Assembly: GCA_035048815.1 (NCBI GenBank)
Contig: JAUCBN010000032.1
Coordinates: 10,813,501 to 10,877,500 of the forward strand
DNA from: Abelmoschus esculentus
Taxonomy: Eukaryota > Streptophyta > Magnoliopsida > Malvales > Malvaceae
DNA: 64,000 nucleotides
Direction of reading: 5' to 3'
Shown here: positions 31,257 to 43,569 of the stretch, piece after piece
Numbering within the stretch: position 1 is the first letter of the stretch
How the letters are laid out: every line of letters starts with the position of its first letter
Made by a program: the position numbers and the translations under genes
Notes under the pieces: generated by a model
Told to the model about the DNA's origin: nothing
The model's input: the letters and a program-made list of their open reading frames with translations, nothing else
Database searches by the model: none

Positions 31257-33217
31257 AGCACTACCACACACGATTGGACACATAGTCGCCCTTGTTACGT
31301 GTAGGCGGCTCTACCACGCACGATTGGACACAAAGTCACCCTTGTTACGTGTAAGCAATATTCCGTATTCTCAATTTTGTTTATTGTGCACTTAAGACAA
31401 TCCTAATGACATATCATTCGTATTCGAATCTAAAGTTAGTGTCACTAAGCCAATATCATAATTAAATGTGCATGATAACTTGCTGCTCAAAATGCATGCA
31501 TAATATGTTCAACAAATGAACCAAAAGACATGCCCAACGGCACCATCAATTTCAAGGTAAATAACCACATAATATTCCAATTCATTTTCAGCTCATAATG
31601 CATCCATGATGTGCTCAACAAATGAACCGAAAGTAATGCCCAATGGCATCTTTAATTTGAAGGCAAATAACCATATTATATTCTAAATCATTTCTCATAA
31701 TTTTCCATAATCATGGATGCTAAATAAGCTATGCATTTCAGCAAGTATTTCTCATGTATGCACCAATTCAAATCATGCTCATGCATTTCTATAAATCTTA
31801 TTGCATTACCAACATAATGCTTTTGTCGAAAGAAGCCGAAACTCATATCGGTTTATCAAAAACATTTACATTACTTACTCTTGAACTATTTAAGGTTTTC
31901 ACACTCTTCTATAGTCCCCAAAACAGAACCGTAACAAACGCGATTCGCTTTAAATCCGTAATCATTCACCAACAAGCGAAACGAGCTTGCGCCGCTATCC
32001 GATGATCGCGCCAACGCACCAGCACTCAAGCACCTTCTTGTACCTCTTCTACAACATTAAAAATAGAGCATTCTCACATCATAACATGCTCAAACCAACA
32101 GCCATATCCGATCATCATAAAACTACCGAAAACTTAACCGAAAAGACCGTAAACTAAGCCGAAACGCATCCGAACAACATCAGCCCAGAACCTAATGAAT
32201 CTAACATCTAATCCACTTCAATTATGAACCAAAAACACATCCAAACCATCCTTATACCTCCAGAAACATTAAAACCTCTAAAACAGCCCCTAAAACAACC
32301 GAGAAGCACCTTAAAACTACACCGATTGCATTATTCCGGGATTAGATAAATGTGCTATTAAATGAAGACTCAATTAATCATTTAATTAACATAAAAACAT
32401 AATTGAATCCATCTAATTCCAGCATTGAATGAGATCCAAAAAGATTTCACAAAAACATTCATAAAATCACTAGATCTAACATTAAAAACATAGAATTAAG
32501 TTTTTATTCAAAGATTAGCAAGCTAATACTTGAGAATTTCAATAAAGAACCTTGAAAAGAATAAAAATCCAGAAAATTACCTTCAAGATCTATTCACCAA
32601 AAAGATGTAATTTCCTCTTCTTGATTCCTTGCAATTTGATGTTGATTTGATAACATTGATGCTTAGGTTTTGTAAAGGACGGAAAGATGATTAAAATGAT
32701 GTAATCTTTGTTGAAAAAGATGCAAAAATCAGCAAGGAATTGAAGAGAAGAGATGAAGGGAAAGTGGAGAGAAAATGAGAGAAAAGTAGTTTTGAGAGAA
32801 AATGATTAAAATCTCTAATTAAAGTAATTAAAAATATATTTTGGTGAATAAATCATTATTAAAAATTAGAAATGGGTTTATGTCCCTCTAAGGATTCTAA
32901 GTTTAGCTTGCTTTTCAATTTAGTCACTAAAACATCAATTTTTCGAAAGTTACAAAATAAGTCCTCCAATTTTTCCAAACAAATTACAAATTGGTCATTT
33001 ATGCATAATTAAGCATAATTAAAAATCAATATAAAGTCCAAATTATTTTTTTTTAATCTTGAAACATATTTTCAATATTTTAAACCATATTCCAAAATTA
33101 TTATTTTCCCTAATTAAAATATTCTTATTCATTTTTCCCCGGAATAATAAACCGGAGAACCCGATTCGACCCGAATCAAATTCTCCAAACTACTAACCCC
33201 AAAATCGGGATGTTACA

Positions 33218-33240
33218 ACTCTCCCCCTCTTAAGAAAATT
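33218..33240 (-). other. Polypurine tract of element E
   Basis: On the minus strand a purine run with AAGAGGGGGAGAGT lies directly before the 3' LTR. Confidence 0.85.
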
Positions 33241-34400
33241 TCATCCTCAAAATTTACCTGAAGTAAACAAGCGAGAAAACTGCTCCTTCATGCTTTTTCC
33301 TTGTCTCCCAAGTTGCTTCTTTGTCACCTCGGTGTTTCTAAAGCACTTTAACCAAATCTATGGTCCTTCCTCGAAGAACTTTTGTATCTACATCCAAAAT
33401 CCTCACTGATTCCTTCTCATAACTCATATCCTCTTTTAACTCAAACTCCTCAACTAGAACAACATGAGAAGGATCTGAACGATACTTACGAAGCATCGAT
33501 ACATTAAAAAAACATAATACATCCAACTCAACTCCACCGACAACCTCAACCGATAAACAACAAGACCAATTGGCTCTAACACCTCAAATGGCCCAATAAA
33601 ACGATGACCCAACTTACCCTTACGTCCAAACCTCATCACCTTCTTCCACGGATAAACCTTAAGAAACACTTTGTCCCCAACAGTATACTCTATCTCTCTA
33701 CACTTTAGATCGGCATAGAACTTCTGCCTATCCGAAGCCTCCCTAAGTTTAGCACATATCAACTTAACCTTCTCATCCGTATCTTTAAAGCTTGAGGCAA
33801 AGAAACATACTTTTGCCCAACTTCTTTCCAACACAAAGGTGTACGACACCTATTCCCGTATAAAGCCTCAAACGGTGCCATCTGTATACTCGCTTGGAGC
33901 TACTGTTATATACAAACTCCACTAAAGACAACTGTTTCTCCCAAGAACTTTGAAACTCAATGATACAACACCTCAACATATTCCCCCAAAGTTTGAATAA
34001 CACGCTCAGACTGACCATCCATCTGTGGATGGTAAGCTGTACTGAAGCTAAGCCTCGTACCCAAAGCAACCTGCAAACTCCTCCAAAATATAGATGTAAA
34101 CCGCGGATCTCTATCCGATATGATCAACTTAAGCACACTGTGCAACTTCACCATCTCAGAAACATACAACTCTACCAACTTATCTATAGAACACGTTGTA
34201 TGCACGGCAAGAAAATGTGCACACTTTGAAAACCTATCAACAATAACCCACATAGAATCCTTCTTGGACTCCGTTACCTCTTCTTTTAAACCAATCCAAA
34301 AGTACACACTTTTAAGATCCCTATACATCTTCACTCCACTCGAATGCATAGAAAACGGACTAGTATGTGCTTCTGCTAAAAATAGCTTACCTCAACTCAA
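33241..34400 (-). pseudogene. pol: Integrase and chromodomain of element E
   Basis: On the minus strand 34349-33957 reads GVKMYRDLKSVYFWIGLK, then jumps to MWVIVDRFSKCAHFLAVHTT. About 55 residues with the second zinc-ligand pair and the first catalytic Asp are missing. The second Asp (IISDRDPRFTS) and the Glu (DGQSERVIQTL) are kept. Frame changes lead to EKQLSLVEFVYNSS, ASDRQKFYADLKCREIEY and GKLGHRFIGPFEVLE. The C-terminal part, LRKYRSDPSHVV, VRILDVDTKVLRGRTIDLVK, a stop in place of Trp, and KEATWETR, is a chromodomain. That domain is typical of chromoviruses and is thought to target heterochromatin. The integrase is inactive. Confidence 0.87.
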
Positions 34401-34573
34401 CCTCATCCGGCACCACAATCTGACCCCTAAACCAGAACATCTCATCCTCATCAAATGTTACTCGGTTGGTCTACCCTCAGTAATATCCTCCACAAAAGGT
34501 ACCAACGTCACACCCTCTAACTGTTTCACCTTATCATCTCAACCAAGATAAGTTTTACTTACAACTCCACCAC

Positions 34574-34765
34574 TCAACCACCTTCCTTTGAAATACTCAA
34601 CTTAGCAAACATCACTCTCAACTCAACTGCCGTTTTACGGCTCAAAGATTCAGCCATCACCTTAGCTTTCCCCGGACGGTAAGCAACAGACAACCCACAC
34701 TTACCCTTTTCGGACAACCAACAAATTCCTTCCCCACACCAAAGCAACAATGCACAACCTACCAC
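34574..34765 (-). pseudogene. pol: RNase H C-terminal remnant of element E
   Basis: A short open stretch of 63 residues contains LSVAYRPGKAKVMAESLSRK, matching the end of chromovirus RNase H, where DALSRK is usual. It lies about 220 bp upstream of integrase on the minus strand, in the expected order. The rest of RNase H is not readable. Confidence 0.7.
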
Positions 34766-37000
34766 ACCATTTCAACCTCTATAGAAAACATAACTCAAAA
34801 GAAAACCCCATAAGGTTGATAACCAACTCTTGATAACCGTAACGGTTTCCATACCATCACCATCGAACTAACCTTAGTTTTGACATCCTCCCACATACCA
34901 CGTAACCAACTAGGCCTTTCACCAACCACCACTCCACATAACAAACTTCAGACTAACTTTGCACAAACTGTCAACATTGTCTTAAGAAAACTCCACCAAC
35001 AACAACAACTTCATTATGAGTCATATTAACTATATCACAACGTCACAATATATCGTCCATTTACCTATAAATGATAAAACCCAACATCCAAACAGCAACC
35101 TATGTCGATCTTAAAAACTCTCAAATCTTATCATGTTATAAATACACCATTCACACATCTTTCTAATGGGACTTAGAAACCCAAGAAAATCGTACTTAAA
35201 CAAATGATTGATCCAACAACCCTCATAAGAAAACTCCATACCATCGATAGAACTTACTACCAAACTTATGATGATTTTTCCCGACTTCAACCCTGGCACC
35301 TTTACTACTAATAATAACCCAAAGAAAATTGATCATCATTCTTACCTTATCAGCAAGATAAACATTTACATATGATTCAAACATAATCCAAACAAACTTA
35401 ATCGATAACACATGTTTTCCCCAACTCCTACCACAACATTTACCACCAAACTCATGGAAAAAGATTACCATAGGCCCTGCTTAAGATACCATTCCATCTC
35501 GACACCTTCCGTAATAACCATACGGTTAACATAACACAAAAAGATTCTCAACACAAACTAAACCTTGTCAAAAACATATCCTTCACTAGACCCTCAACAA
35601 ACACTTTGCCACGACTTGTCCTCGATCAACTTTACCAAGGTTGAATTTCGCACATAGATCCACCATTTAACTAGGTCTCCCTATAGGTTAATCGAACATC
35701 TTCCCTTGTAACTCCACAATAACCCAGGCTTATCCCACATAACAAACTCCCATTGCAAGCATCCTTATGTAAGCCAAGTCATCCCCAGTTACTAACATTC
35801 TACAAAACATATCATACAAGAAACTTACCAACTTTGTGTCAAACTCAACATTATACTCATCATAACGATAATATCTCCAACTTAAGGTTTAGCCACCATA
35901 ACCAACTCAACACCATGGTTCACACTTTTCGATAAAAGCAAACCCACAAGACTGAACAATCGATACAAACCATAAATTATCCAGCGATCCATATTACACC
36001 ACTTCAGACATCATCAAAAACTTACTTTATCCGAAGTTTATCCAACTTAACATCCTGTAAACACAACATGTACACTTTCCTCCTTTATAGTACAACCAAA
36101 CCTCTCAAGGTTACAACAATCTATGATTCAAACCCCCGATTTCACAACTCCCATACCAATATATATCTCACATTTTTTTCTTCCATCCTAACCATACCAG
36201 ATCGACCATAACCCCCGATCTAACTGCATACTAACCACACTACAAGAATTCCTTGTACTTTCCACAAAATAATTTCACATCACTCAGAAAAATACCAACC
36301 CGCCTTACTCTACAAAACATGCTGCAACCTTGTTACAACCTCCAGATCTTAACTAGAAAGAATCCACAAAACTCAGCCTCACCTTTAGTAATGACCAACT
36401 CAAACTAACCATAACTCAGGGTATTTACCTCTGTTTCAAACATTCACAACTCTGAGACCAACCACTCATTCTTCATCCAAGACTATTCCCTAACCAAAAG
36501 GGTAGCTTGCCCACTACACATTCAGCTTAACACCACAAAAAAGTTCTTTCAACCTTTTTTTTTTCCACACCTTCACCTTAAAAGAACCAACCACACTCCA
36601 CTTACACCCTCAAGGAGCTACTCGTAAGTGTGAACAAATGTATGCATGATTCCCTGTATGCCCTCATAAATGCCTATACAAGTGCAGGTGTATGTAAATG
36701 CAATTTCTAATGTCATGCTCAAGAATGTATGCATGTCCTACATTATCTATAGATATATACATATATGTACTCTTACTCTTTGCATGATTATTGTTTACAC
36801 TCACAAATAACATCCTCAATTCCAACAACTTCAACTACCAACTTCTTACTACTCCTTAGTTAGATTAACAACTGCTGTACCAGCTTTAGTAATCCAAACA
36901 CACCCGATAGAACGGTGCAACACCACAAACTAACCTTCCTGCCTAACCGCGGGTACACTCACCGAGGAGGAAGAAATTACTCTTTCCTAGCAGTCGTTTC
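34766..37000 (-). other. Decayed internal region of element E
   Basis: By position this should hold gag, protease and RT. The plus strand is A/C-rich with scattered short open frames, none of which I recognise. Size (2.2 kb) and content suggest large deletions plus heavy mutation. No gene is called. Confidence 0.5.
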
Positions 37001-37004
37001 ATCT

Positions 37005-37064
37005 TCAATATTGACCATCGATGTTCATACCAACACTAGCTAGTGACTTACGTCTTAGAAGCAT
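37005..37064 (-). pseudogene. gag: gag start of element E
   Basis: The minus-strand ATG at 37064 begins MLLRRKSLASVGMNIDGQ, which lines up with MPLRRETRASASLITDGQ at the gag start of element F. A TGA follows after 19 codons. Both are preceded by CTTGGATCTTGCCCGAATG in the leader. The remainder of gag is lost. Confidence 0.7.
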
Positions 37065-37400
37065 ATTCCAAAAACTTTAAACATGCAGTTTAAAACATAA
37101 TATTCAAATAAAACAAACTTACATTCGGGCAAGATCCAAGGGAAATCTGAGAGCATCTGAAAATATGTTGGCATTGGCAATGTGTAACCGATAATCCCCA
37201 ATTTAACCATCATTACTCAAAGTACAATCTTCATAAATAGATTTTCACATACCAACAACATATCATGCTCCATCACACATATCATGATTAATCGCACATT
37301 TAAACACATAACTTAGCAATCCTATACATGCTTTAACCAACCAACTACACACTTTACAAACCAACAACACATTTTACAAACCTTCCACACACTTTATAAA

Positions 37401-37421
37401 CCTGGCTCTGATACTACCAAA
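37401..37421 (-). other. Primer-binding site of element E (initiator tRNA-Met)
   Basis: On the minus strand TATCAGAGCCAGG follows TTTGGTAG next to the LTR. Compared with TGGTATCAGAGCC, three extra bases are inserted, so priming would be impaired unless this arose after insertion. Confidence 0.8.
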
Positions 37422-40400
37422 TGTAACCCCCTTAAACCGGCCTAGACGGAACCGACACTAATGGATTACACGGGGAATATCAAACCAAACCCACGAGGAT
37501 CCGATTCGATAAACAACCCAAAAACCGTTATATATATTTTTTATTTAATCTTACCTAGATGCACAATCTTATGCCTACGTGTTAAGGTCTCATACAAAGC
37601 ATTATCGGTAACACATTAATTAAAAACAAACATCCAATTAAACACTAAAGTAGATTAAGGACTAAAACGTAAAACTTTTAAATTAAATTCGTAAAGTGGA
37701 AATTCTATCCATCAATGTTCAATTAAACACTTAAGTATTCTTCACAGCAAATTTCAACTCAAACGGATCATCCTAACATCATCAATTGCATGTTTCTCTA
37801 ATTTAGGGACCAAAATGTAAATCTTTCAAAATACATGGACTTCATCCAAATTAGGTTAACCATCTTAAAATTAAATCAACTTTAAGCATGCATGCAAAAT
37901 TTCAGCTCAAAATAACATTTGTAGGTACCCTAATCAAACCAAGGAAGATATCCGGGACTAAAATATAATTTCCAGCAACTTTCAATCATAGGTAGTCCAA
38001 GGTTTCGAAACCTTCCCATAGGTTTCAAAACTTTTTGCAAAAGGTTTCGAAACTTTCTTGGAAAGTTTCGAACCTTTTCGCGTCTAGTAGCTTCCCAGAA
38101 TTGAAACTGCCCGCAAGGTTTCAAAACCTTTTGGAGGTTTCGAAACTATTTAATAAAGGTTTCGGAACCTTCATCCTAAGGTTTCGAAACTTTAGGTTTG
38201 GAACCAAAAATTTCTTTACACAAGTGAACATCAATTTCCCAGTACTCAATCATTAATTGCTACCACTAAATGCATCAGTCCTAGGCATAATTAACAACTT
38301 TGACACATTATTTACAATGTCATGGACATCATTCAAACTATAGGCATGCTTCCTAGAAGATGATTAAAAACATAACAATCATGTAAGTACATGCTTCATC
38401 AATCCAAATAATTCAATGATCCAACAATTAACAACCAAGCAATAATGGTCTTATTACAACATAAACCATAGCCTAAGTACACACTCCTCACATTGGTTGG
38501 GTTACACATTGCCTTGTCCAATTTATTTGCCAAAAACATATCAAATTCAAAGTGATTCTTCCCCTTGGTTTTCTTGCCTCGAACGAAGCCCCAAATGTCT
38601 TTATTTTTCTACAAGGTGAAAAGAGAGCTTAAGCAAACATGCTTAGTGAGGAAGCTCTACACAAAATCATCAATGCATCAATTTAAAACCACGATGAAAC
38701 CATAATTTGCAATATATTGTCAAATCATGCATGCTAACATCTCATGCTCTTATTCTTTAAACCATATGCATCCTTGAATTTACATAACCTTGTCGAAATA
38801 ATTTATAAATGATGCACAATGTCCATTTCAAATTCATGTATGTATATTGGCTTTCTAGTGACCACTAAATGTGAACCTCGAGTTCATCGAATACACAGAT
38901 CCATTATTAGAGACCATTGTCTCGTCATGACACGAAGTCACCATTGACATGACACGAAGTCACCATTAACATGACACTAAGTCACCATTGACATGACACT
39001 AAGTCACCATTGATATGACACAAAGTCACCATTGACATGACACGAATTCACCATTAACATGACACTAAGTCACCATTGACATGACACTAAGTCACCATTG
39101 ATATGACACAAAGTCACCATTGACATGACACGAATTCACCATTAACATGACACGAAGTCACCATTATAGCACTACCACGCACGATCGGACACATAGCCGC
39201 CCTTGTTACGTGTAGGCGACTCTACCACGCACGATTGGACACAAAGTCACCCTTGTTACGTGTAGGCAATATTCCGTATTTTCAATTTTGTTTATTGTGC
39301 ACTTAAGACAATCCTAATGACATATCATTCGTATTCGAATCTAAAGTTAGTGTCACTAAGCCAATATCATAATCAAATGTGCATGATAACTTGCTGCTCA
39401 AAATGCATGCATAATATGTTCAACAAATGAACCAAAAGCCATGCCCAACGGCATTATCAATTTCAAGGCAAATAGCCACATAATATTCCAATTCATTTTC
39501 AGCTCATAATGCATCCATGATGTGCTCAACAAATGAACCGAAAGTAATGCCCAATGGCATCTTTAATTTGAAGGTAAATAACCATATTATATTCTAAATC
39601 ATTTCTCATAATTTTCCATAATCATGGATGCTAAATAAGCTATGCATTTCAGCAAGTATTTCTCATGTATGCACCAATTCAAATCATGCTCATGCATTTC
39701 TATAAATCTTATTGCATTACCAACATAATGCCTTTGTCAAAAGAAGCCGAAACTCATATCGGTTTATCAAAAATATTTACATTACTTACTCTTGAACTAT
39801 TTAAGGTTTTCACACTCTTCCATAGTCCCCAAAACAGAACCGTAACAAACGCGATTCGCTTTAAATCCGTAATCATTCACCAACAAGCGAAACGAGCTTT
39901 CGCCGCTATCCGATGATCGCGCCAACGCACCAGCACTCAAACACCTTCTTGTACCTCTTCTAAAACATTAAAAATAGAGCATTCTCATATCATAACATGC
40001 TCAAACCAACAGCCATATTCGATCATCATAAAACTACCGAAAACTTAACCGAAAAGACCGTAAACTAAGCCGAAACACATCCGAACAACATCAGCCCAGA
40101 ACCTAATCAATCTAACATCTAATCCACTTTAATTATGAACCAAAAACACATCCAAACCATCCTTATACCTCCAGCAATATTAAAGCATCTAAAATAGCCC
40201 CTAAAGTAATCGAAAAGCACCTTAAAACTACACCGATTGTATTATTCCGGGATTAGATTAATATGCTATCAAATGAAGACTCAATTAATCATTTAATTAA
40301 CATAAAAACATAATTGAATCCATCTAATTCCTGCATTGAATGAGATCCAAAAAGATTTCACAAAAACATTCACAAAATCACTAGATCTAACATTAAAAAC

Positions 40401-41179
40401 ATAGAATTAAGTTTTTATTCAAAAATTAGGAAGCTAATACTTGAGAATTTCAATAAAGAACCTTGAAAAGAATAAAAATCCAGAAAATTACCTTCAAGAT
40501 CTATTCACCAAAAAGATATAATTTCCTCTTCTTGATTCCTTGCAATTTGATGTTGATTTGATAAAATTGATGCTTAGGTTTTGTAAAGGATGGAAAGATG
40601 ATTAAAATGATGTAATCTTTGTTGAAAAAGATGCAAAAATCAGCAAAGAATTGAAGAGAATAGATGAAGGGAAAGTGGAGAGAAGATGAGAGAAAAAGAT
40701 GAGAGAAAATGAGAGAAAAGTAGTTTTGAGAGAAAATGAGAGAAAAATAATTTTGAGAGAAACTGATTAAAATCTCTAATTAAAGTAATTAAAAATATAT
40801 TTTGGTGAATAAATCATTATTAAAAATTAGAAATGGGTTTATGTCCCTCTAAGGATTCTAAGTTTAGCTTGCTTTTCAATTTAGTCACTAAAACATCAAT
40901 TTTTCGAAAGTTACAAAATAAGTCCTCCAATTTTTCCAAATAAATTACAAATTGGTCATTTATACATAATTAAGCATAATTAAAAGTCAATATAAAGTCC
41001 AAATTATTTTCTTTTAATCTTGAAACAAATTTTCAATATTTTAAACCATATTCTAAAATTATTATTTTCCCTAATTAAAATATTCTTATTTATTTTTTCC
41101 CCGGAATAATGAACCGGAGAACCCGATTCGACCCGAATCTAATTCTCCAAACTACTAACCCCAAAATCGGGATGTTACA
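37422..41179 (-). repeat. 5' LTR of element E
   Basis: 3758 bp, near-identical to 29532-33217. Differences include an extra duplicated GAGAGAAAA-type stretch near 40680-40760 and an extra GGAAAGTTTCGAA unit near 38058. It holds the palindrome cluster (38000-38195) and the 22-bp array (38926-39167). Confidence 0.92.
38926..39167 (-). repeat. 22-bp tandem array, right LTR of E
   Basis: Eleven units in the same order as 31015-31256, with few base differences. Array length has been stable since insertion. Confidence 0.93.
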
Positions 41180-41207
41180 CGGGGGCAAATCGATTGTATG
41201 CTGCCAT
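41180..41207 (-). pseudogene. ORF3 start of element K
   Basis: The minus-strand ATG at 41207 begins MAAYNRFAP and runs into the CGGGG TSD. It continues at 29531 across element E. Confidence 0.85.
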
Positions 41208-41671
41208 GGATGAGTTGTAAAGATTAAGAATTTTGGAAAGATTCTGAAAATCTCAAATGAATTGTGAGTAAGTAGAGAATATTGTGAGAGCAAGATTTAA
41301 TAGAATTCTAAAAAAATCAAGAATATAAGAGTGAATAGTTTAAAAGAAGAATGTTGCTTAAATAGGCCTTGGCCTTATAGTCGTTTAAACTACTAGCCGT
41401 TTTGTAGCCATTTTGAAATTACTGTCGCGGCGTAAAACTCGGCAGATAGTCGTTACACTGTTTCTGCCCGTTGGAACTGCTGCGGCTTCTAACACACATT
41501 ACTGCCTCAGCAGAATTCTTTTGATGAACTATTTCTCTATTATTCTTGCTTTTATTGTCCTAAAAAAACTTAACATAAAAATATCAATAAAAAATTAAAA
41601 TGATAAAAAAAACATAAATCCTAAACTAAAACTAATCCTAATATAATAGATAAAGTAGAAGGAAAGAGATT
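41208..41671 (-). promoter_or_regulatory. Protease-ORF3 spacer with internal promoter, element K
   Basis: On the minus strand a weak TATA, GGCCTATTTAAG (41358-41369), lies about 150 bp before the ORF3 ATG. Upstream are GCCGCGACAGTAATTTC, GGGCAGAAACAG, GCCGCAGCAG and CTGAGGCAGTAA repeats, as in B and L. No gene. Confidence 0.55.
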
Positions 41672-42133
41672 ATGCTATTAGTGGAGTGCATGTAAATGCA
41701 TCTCCCAATTTGCTAATATCTTGTTGGCCTGAATTTTTCTTCAAGTGTTGGCCTTTCCCTTCTGTTTTGTGTCCATTCTTATTTTCTACCTCCACTTTGG
41801 GATTAATTTTCTTACCAAATAATCCGTCGAGCATGCTGCCAAGGCAGGATATCTTGGTATCTGCATCTGTTCTGTGACAGACTTTGTACTCTTCTGGATC
41901 ATCAAATTGTTTCAAATTGTGGAATGCATTGAGTTTGACTTGTTGGTCATTGACCCTCATTGTCAACTCTTCATTCTCCATATCTATTAAGGTTCGTCCA
42001 GTAACAAGGAAAGGTCTTCCCAGGATGATCGGTGTATTATCATCTGCTTCACAGTCAAGGACAAGGAAGTCGGTAGGGAAAATAAACTTGTCTACCCTTA
42101 CCAATATGTCCTCTATTTTTCCTTCATGATGCA
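41672..42133 (-). pseudogene. Protease C-terminal half of element K
   Basis: Minus strand, open for about 150 residues: EGKIEDILVRVDKFIFPTDF, LDCEADDNTPIILGRPFLV, LTMRVNDQQVKLNAFHNL, then the tail DADTKISCLGSMLDGLFGKK and LGDAFTCTPL. The active-site half is absent because element L is inserted at 42134. The upstream half of K is not found in the window, so it was probably lost in the later deletions. TGCCAAGGCA lies at 41837. Confidence 0.86.
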
Positions 42134-43466
42134 TGTTAAGTGCTCAACTCACTATCACTTTCTACACTTTTCATGGGCACTTATCATCAAATCTACACCT
42201 ACTTGAACCAATGCATGTGCTTAATGTAATATATTTAGGGATTGCGCCATTGAAGATTATATTTGTAGAAAAGACATACTTTACTATATTTTCATATTTA
42301 TGCAGGAATAAGTATTGCCGCGGCAACAGAATGAGGCCGAGGCAGGACCTGATGCTGAGACAGTAGAGGAGAAAAAACAATATGGCTGGCAATTGAACGA
42401 GAAAAATATGGAGAACGTTGTGGAACAAGAAGCCCAAGAATCGAAGTTGAACAACACAAGAAAAGCCCAAGGACAAGGCCACGTGGGAAGAAACCTTTTA
42501 GAAGATTAAACTTGGAAATATTTATCCTATGTACCTAACTTGTTTCCTACTCCAAGTTGTACTCTATTTCGGAAAGGTTTGCCCTAGGTCAAGCCTATAT
42601 AAGGCATAACTGTCCTAGGGGTTAGAGACACACATAGATAGACTTAGAGAGCCGAATCTTGAGTGAGTTTTAGGAACAATTCTTCCCATCATGTTCTAAG
42701 TTCTCTTAGGGTTTGGTGAAGGTTGTTGAGTATTTGTGAGAGGAGATTGTATTTTGTTTCTTGTTTCAATGCAATAAAATATCAAAGTTTACTTACTCTT
42801 TGCCATTCTTTGTTCTTGCATCCAAGTCCGGGAGAGAAGTTTGTAAGTAATCTATTTGTCTAGACTCGGTAGAGTTAGACTCACGAAAGGAGTAAGTGCG
42901 GTATTCAACTTGATTGGAGGATACTAACTCAGCCTAGGGATAGGTTAAGAGTTTCAGCGGCTAAAAGAAGTCTGGGATTGGTTGTTGGTTATAATTGATT
43001 AACGATGGGAGGTATCATTAAGGACTCACCTTCAATAGTGTTTCGACTTAGGGATAAGCGGAGCCCTTCAAGGATACTTTGCCGAACTTTGATAAATCTG
43101 CCCAAGGGCAAAAGGTTGCCGCGGTAGAGAATATTGTCATTGCCGAGACAGTATCTGCAGTATTGCCGAGGCAGTACAATGCAATTGCATTGGACAGAAA
43201 CAGATTAATCGAATCCACTATACAACACAACTAGATCCTACCCTCTCTCTCTCATATTCGATCTCTCCTTACTTAGTTTAGTTTATTTAGTTTAATCAAT
43301 ATCCAAGCTTATCTGTGTTTTTACTTTCATTTTACAGAATTAAGAACACCGAAGGAAGCATATTAAGTACACCAATCCCTGAGAAGATGATAACTCAATA
43401 AATACTTATCACTTATTACTTGACGTGTACACTTGCACTCCAATTTCTCATATTCAGCATGCATTA
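42134..43466 (+). repeat. 5' LTR of element L
   Basis: It starts TGTTAAGTGC (usual TGATAAGTGC) and ends CATGCATTA. TATA box CTATATAAGG at 42595-42604. Motifs TGCCGCGGCA at 42316, TGCCGAGACA at 43141 and TGCCGAGGCA at 43164. Confidence 0.88.
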
Positions 43467-43472
43467 AGTTTT

Positions 43473-43490
43473 TGGTGCCGTTGTCGGGGA
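43473..43490 (+). other. Primer-binding site of element L (tRNA-Asp)
   Basis: TGGTGCCGTTGTCGGGGA matches 16 of 18 bases of the tRNA-Asp PBS, the best in the window. Confidence 0.88.
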
Positions 43491-43569
43491 TTGACAACTA
43501 AATTTTGTTTTATTTATTTTCTGTCTTTTATTTTACTTTTTTATTTTTATTTGATTTGATTTTTGGTGT

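Larger units (their letters stand above)
29532..33217 (-). repeat. 3' LTR of element E
   Basis: 3686 bp. It carries a cluster of GGTTTCGAAACC-type palindromes (30109-30300), a 22-bp tandem array (31015-31256), and two copies of a unit of about 52 bp with CACGATTGGACACA (31265-31360). Open frames such as 31754-32005 occur identically in the other LTR and have no recognisable product. Confidence 0.92.
29532..41179 (-). mobile_element. Element E: chromovirus (Tekay/Del-type) with LTRs longer than 3.6 kb
   Basis: Minus strand, 11.6 kb. LTRs 29532-33217 and 37422-41179 begin TGTAACATCCCG and end GGGGGTTACA on the minus strand. The internal region is only 4.2 kb, with an initiator tRNA-Met PBS, a gag stub, decayed sequence, the RNase H end, integrase and a chromodomain. 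A perfect CGGGG TSD flanks it. The two LTRs differ by a few percent by eye plus about 70 bp of indels, so it is younger than element B. Confidence 0.92.
25845..42133 (-). mobile_element. Element K: pol-less family B element, interrupted by E and cut by L
   Basis: Minus strand. Its 3' LTR is at 25845-27156, then PPT, hairpin tail and ORF3, which is split by element E (29532-41179). The internal promoter and the C-terminal half of the protease follow up to 42133, where the LTR of element L starts. No pol. Protease end and ORF3 start are about 480 bp apart. Confidence 0.85.

Noticed and set aside
31754..32005. An 83-residue open frame repeated at 39665-39916
   Set aside because: The repeat only reflects the two LTRs of E. 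There is no recognisable domain, and F does not keep it.
33218..37421. A host gene in the A/C-rich internal part of E
   Set aside because: The part is bounded by PPT and PBS, holds pol remnants on the minus strand, and shows no open frame with a known domain.
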